From NCBI GenBank assembly GCA_019747165.1, contig JAIERC010000112.1, positions 1 through 8,806 of the forward strand: a stretch of DNA of 8,806 bases, written 5' to 3'. A program made the position numbers and the translations under genes. The notes under the pieces are model-generated. The model did no database searches and was not told the origin of the DNA. It saw only the letters and a list, made by a program, of their open reading frames with translations. Within the stretch, counting starts at the first letter, position 1. The number at the start of each line of letters is the position of its first letter. This document shows positions 6,154 through 8,806 of the stretch, piece after piece. This stretch comes from Sphingomonas sp. (GTDB taxonomy: Bacteria; Pseudomonadota; Alphaproteobacteria; Sphingomonadales; Sphingomonadaceae).

Positions 6154-7554
6154 TCAGCTGCCCAAGCCCCAAAGCGCGGCCAGGCCAAGGAAAGAGAAAA
6201 AGCCCATCACATCAGTCATCATCGTCACGAACACCGCTGACGACACCGCCGGGTCAACCTCTGCGCGTTCAAGCGTCACCGGAACCAGCACGCCAGCCAG
6301 TCCGGCCACCAGATTGTTGATGATCATCGCCAGGCCGATCACCAGCGCCAGATCGGCGCGTCCAAAGATCAGGAAGGTGCCGAGGCCGACCAAGCTGCCC
6401 AGCATCGCGCCATTGGCAGCGGCGATGCGCAGTTCGCGAAAGATCATCCGCCGGGTGTTCGAACTGGTCAGCTGATTGGTGGCCAGCGCGCGGACGACAA
6501 CGGCGAGCGTCTGGGTACCGGCATTGCCGCCCATGCCCGAAACAATCGGCATCAGCACGGCAAGCAGCGCGAAACGGGCGATTTCGCCCTGAAATGCGCC
6601 GACCACTGATGCGGCCAGCATCGCGGTGCCCAGATTGACGACCAGCCAGATGATCCGCGTGCGCACCGTTAGATGAATCGGCTCGTTAATATCGCCTTCG
6701 CCCGCGCCCGACAGCCGCAGAATATCCTCACCCGCCTCCTGGCTGATGATATGGACGATATCATCAACGGTGATCATGCCGACCAACCGTCCCGCAGGAT
6801 CGACGACGGCGGCGGAGATCAGCGCATATTTCTGAAAGCGCAAGGCGACTTCTTCCTGGTCCATTTCGACCGGGATCAGCGTCTGTTCGCGCTTCATGAC
6901 ATCGGCCATGGAGACGATGCGCGGCGTGCGCATGATCCAGGAGAGCTGACAGGTGCCCAGCGGCTTGTGCGCGGGATCGACGACGAAGATCTCCCAGAAA
7001 TCGGTGGTCAGATCGTCATTGCCACGCAGATAATCGAGCACGTCGCCAACCGTCCAATGCTCGGGCACCGCAATCAGCTCGCGCTGCATCAAGCGACCGG
7101 CGGATTCTTCCGGATAGGAAAGCGCCTCTTCGATCGCGGCACGATCATCAGGATCAAGCGCGCGCAGCACCGCACGTTGATCGCTCTCTTCCATATCTTC
7201 GATAATCGCGACGGCATCGTCGGTATCGAGTTCGGCAGCGATCGTCGCGACCTGGTGCGGCTCGAGCGAGTCGATCAGTGCCTCGCGCACATAATCGTTC
7301 ATCTCGGCGAACACCTCGCCGTCGAGCAGATCGGCGATAGCGGTGGCGAGCCGGGCGCGCTGATCCGCCGGGACCAGTTCAAACAGATCGGCGATGTCGG
7401 CGGGATGGAGCGGCTCTACCAGCGCGCGCGCGCCTTCAGCATCATCGGCATCAACCGCTGCCAGCACTGCTGACACAAAGGCCGGTTTCAGCCGATCGTC
7501 TTCATCGAGTTGATTGGTCTCGGCGTCGTGTTGGTCGAGTTCGGTCTCGCTCAT
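6154..7554 (-). CDS. mgtE: Magnesium transporter/channel MgtE
   Basis: Inner-membrane Mg2+ channel of 466 aa, a normal length for MgtE. The cytoplasmic N domain (about residues 20-150) is highly acidic and has the helical repeats HPADIADLFELVPADQR and DTDDAVAIIEDME. Two CBS domains follow at about 155-275, with DFWEIFVVD and GMITVDDIVHII; in the family these sense Mg2+ and gate the pore. A membrane part of about five helices runs from roughly 300 to 465. It includes the signature PIVSGMGGNAGTQTL (336-350) in the second helix and DPAVSSAVFVTMMTDVMG (434-451) in the last, where the Asp of TD (448) corresponds to the pore-binding aspartate of Thermus MgtE. The ribosome binding site GGGAGG (minus strand, 7562-7567) is 7 bases from the ATG. 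It is divergent from the cyclophilin gene and followed by DUF1489. No Mg2+ riboswitch leader fits in the short upstream gap. Confidence 0.96.
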   Translation of the reverse strand: MSETELDQHDAETNQLDEDDRLKPAFVSAVLAAVDADDAEGARALVEPLHPADIADLFELVPADQRARLATAIADLLDGEVFAEMNDYVREALIDSLEPHQVATIAAELDTDDAVAIIEDMEESDQRAVLRALDPDDRAAIEEALSYPEESAGRLMQRELIAVPEHWTVGDVLDYLRGNDDLTTDFWEIFVVDPAHKPLGTCQLSWIMRTPRIVSMADVMKREQTLIPVEMDQEEVALRFQKYALISAAVVDPAGRLVGMITVDDIVHIISQEAGEDILRLSGAGEGDINEPIHLTVRTRIIWLVVNLGTAMLAASVVGAFQGEIARFALLAVLMPIVSGMGGNAGTQTLAVVVRALATNQLTSSNTRRMIFRELRIAAANGAMLGSLVGLGTFLIFGRADLALVIGLAMIINNLVAGLAGVLVPVTLERAEVDPAVSSAVFVTMMTDVMGFFSFLGLAALWGLGS

Positions 7555-7590
7555 GGTTTGACCTCCCGTCGCTGGCGGCTGCTCCTCCGG

Positions 7591-7619
7591 GCTCTAGCTG
7601 CCTCTGGCGACAAAGCCAA
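7591..7619 (-). promoter_or_regulatory. Putative mgtE promoter
   Basis: On the minus strand TTGGCT (7614-7619), a 17-bp spacer and TAGAGC (7591-7596). The boxes are only moderate matches to the sigma70 consensus, but spacing and position (about 37 bp before the start codon) fit, and they resemble the boxes of the divergent promoter. Confidence 0.45.
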
Positions 7620-7630
7620 TCGCGTCCTAT

Positions 7631-7659
7631 TTGCCAGCGCGCGCCAGCCTCGCTAGGGC
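7631..7659 (+). promoter_or_regulatory. Putative promoter of the cyclophilin gene
   Basis: TTGCCA (7631-7636), a 17-bp spacer and TAGGGC (7654-7659), with the start codon 33 bp further on. The -35 is good; the GC-tailed -10 is of the kind often seen before genes in GC-rich alphaproteobacteria. The -35 boxes of the two divergent promoters lie 11 bp apart. Confidence 0.45.
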
Positions 7660-7691
7660 CGCGTTTTGTTTTTCACATGCAAGGATGCCCA

Positions 7692-8147
7692 ATGGCCGAC
7701 CAATTCGAAACGCTGACCATGACGCTTGAAAGCGGCGATGTGATCATCAAGCTGCGCCCTGATCTGGCTCCCGGCCATGTCGAGCGGATCGGCACCTTGG
7801 CCAATGAAGGTTTTTATGACGGTGTGATCTTCCACCGGGTTATCCCGGGCTTCATGGCGCAGGGCGGCGATCCGACCGGCACTGGCATGGGCGGATCGGA
7901 AAATCCCGATCTCAAGGCAGAATTCAGCAAGGAACCGCATGTCCGCGGCGTCTGTTCGATGGCGCGCTCCTCGCAGCCGAATAGCGCCAACAGCCAGTTT
8001 TTCGTCTGCTTCGACGATGCCCGCTTCCTTGATGGGCAATATACGGTTTGGGGGCAGGTGACTGAGGGGATGGAGCATATCGACGCGCTGCCCAAGGGCG
8101 AGCCGCCGCGCGCGCCAGGCAAGATTGTCAGCATGCGCGCCGTCTGA
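7692..8147 (+). CDS. Cyclophilin-type peptidyl-prolyl cis-trans isomerase
   Basis: Catalyses cis-trans isomerisation of X-Pro bonds; 151 aa, a single cyclophilin domain without a signal peptide, so cytoplasmic. The active-site block FHRVIPGFMAQGGDPTGTG (residues 47-65) contains the catalytic Arg49 with Phe54 and Gln57, matching Arg55, Phe60 and Gln63 of human cyclophilin A. NSANSQFFVCF (97-107) and FLDGQYTVWGQV (112-123) form the rest of the pocket. The end LPKGEPPRAPGKIVSMRAV is typical of the short bacterial form. ATG 7692 is preferred over the in-frame ATG 7677 because AAGGA (7681-7685) lies 6 bases before it and inside the longer version, and MADQFETLTMTL is a normal N-terminus. The gene is divergent from mgtE and converges on the LysR gene. 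Confidence 0.95.
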   Translation: MADQFETLTMTLESGDVIIKLRPDLAPGHVERIGTLANEGFYDGVIFHRVIPGFMAQGGDPTGTGMGGSENPDLKAEFSKEPHVRGVCSMARSSQPNSANSQFFVCFDDARFLDGQYTVWGQVTEGMEHIDALPKGEPPRAPGKIVSMRAV

Positions 8148-8172
8148 CGCGCGATCGTCGGGTTGGCGACTC

Positions 8173-8203
8173 GGGGCTGTCGGATCAATCGTCCGGCAGC
8201 CCC
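8173..8203 (+). terminator. Hairpin at the convergent end of the cyclophilin and LysR genes
   Basis: GGGGCTGTCGGA (8173-8184), loop TCAATCG, TCCGGCAGCCCC (8192-8203): 12 pairs, one of them G-U on the + transcript. On the minus transcript the same position is a C-A mismatch, so the structure favours the cyclophilin message. It lies 25 bases after that gene's stop and covers the LysR stop codon. There is no T tract, so termination would be rho-assisted or the hairpin protects the 3' end. Confidence 0.55.
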
Positions 8204-8806
8204 AGTGCCGCGATCAACCAATCGTGGAACAGTTTGACCGGGCGCTGTTGCAGCGCGCGGGGGCGGCAGACGAACCAATAGCTATACGGGCTTTCCACCG
8301 CGATATCGAACAGGCGGACCAGCCGGGGGTCATGCGCATCCTCAAAATGATTGGCGTGCATGAAGGCGACGCCAAGCCCCTGCGCCACTGCCTCCAGCAT
8401 CAGGGCGCCCGAATCGAAATGATCAATGGCGCGCGGTTCGAGATCGCCTAGCCCGGCGGCATTGCGCCAGGTGGCAAAGGTATCGGGGATGTCGCGATGG
8501 ACCAGCGCGGTCAGCATGGCCAGCTGGCGCGGATCAGTGATTGGCGAATCGCCCAGCGTCATGTCGCGCTGGCCGATCACATAGATGGTGTTGCGATCGA
8601 GTCGCCGGGCATAAAGTGCGGGATCGACATCGCGTTGCAGCACGATTGCGGCGTCCAGACCCTCGCCAAGGCGGCTGGTGCCGTGGCCGGCAGTAAATGT
8701 AGTTCGGGATAGAGCGCGCGCAGGGCGGGAAGTCTGGGAAACAAGCGCTGCGTTGCAAAAAGCGGCAGCACGCCGAGCCGCAGCCGCATAACATCGGTGG
8801 CGCTGG
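8185..8806 (-). pseudogene. LysR-family transcriptional regulator (GcvA-like), frameshifted and cut by window edge
   Basis: C-terminal, substrate-binding part of a LysR-type regulator on the minus strand; the helix-turn-helix lies beyond the right edge. From the edge one frame reads SATDVMRLRLGVLPLFATQ then RLFPRLPALRALYPELHL, the usual start of the effector domain. The continuation RLGEGLDAAIVLQRDVDPAL and on to HFDSGALMLEAVAQGLGVAF and SYWFVCRPRALQQRPVKLF is in a different frame and runs to the TGA at 8185-8187. The first frame hits nonsense-like residues (VWTPQSCC) where the second picks up. One base appears to be missing somewhere between about 8660 and 8700; the TTTA run (minus strand, 8694-8697) is a candidate. 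Apart from this the domain is complete and well conserved-looking, so a sequencing error or very recent mutation is as likely as an old pseudogene. The effector is unknown. It converges on the cyclophilin gene with a 37-bp gap. Confidence 0.8.

Noticed and set aside
6673..7473. 266-codon plus-strand frame
   Set aside because: Antisense to mgtE, whose family match is unambiguous; the frame is rich in Asp, Arg and His with no domain.
7555..7691. Mg2+ riboswitch (M-box or mgtA-type leader) before mgtE
   Set aside because: The leader would be under 40 nt from the putative promoter, far too short, and no matching structure is visible.
8660..8700. Programmed -1 ribosomal frameshift in the LysR gene
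   Set aside because: No classical slippery heptamer with a downstream structure is visible, and LysR regulators are not known to use frameshifting; a one-base deletion or sequencing error is simpler.

Overview
The window looks like ordinary chromosome of a GC-rich alphaproteobacterium, most likely a sphingomonad (order Sphingomonadales). The placement rests on the proteins: a SUV3-like helicase followed by an S4-domain gene, a 7Fe ferredoxin and a CarD regulator, plus a DUF1489 protein and a cytoplasmic cyclophilin of the alphaproteobacterial type. I assigned families by reading motifs, not by database search. There are no rRNA or tRNA genes, CRISPR arrays, transposases or phage genes that I can see.

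Left part (1-4123, all + strand): an SUV3-like DEAD/DEAH-type helicase, then 6 bp later a small S4-domain (Hsp15-like) RNA-binding protein, then ferredoxin FdxA, then after a gene-poor stretch of about 290 bp the CarD-family RNA polymerase-binding regulator. A strong rho-independent terminator closes carD. The first two genes look translationally coupled and both point to RNA metabolism; fdxA and carD probably have their own promoters.

Middle part (4124-5671, + strand): two adjacent genes encode exported proteins of the DUF2807 (GIN-domain, beta-helix) type. The first is a predicted lipoprotein, the second a predicted Sec-exported protein. Their repeats align in register (spacings 20, 19, 20 and 18 residues) and both end in a CX11C pair, so they appear to be a diverged tandem duplication. 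A good sigma70-like promoter with an imperfect dyad over its -10 box lies in front of the pair. This is the most interesting part of the window.

Right part (5663-8806): mgtE (Mg2+ channel/transporter) and a DUF1489 gene form a minus-strand unit that converges, with a 9-bp overlap, on the second DUF2807 gene. mgtE is divergent from a cyclophilin-type peptidylprolyl isomerase, and the gap holds two opposed promoter-like boxes with 17-bp spacers. The window ends inside a minus-strand LysR-family regulator whose substrate-binding domain is broken by an apparent one-base deletion. It converges on the isomerase gene with a strong hairpin at the junction.
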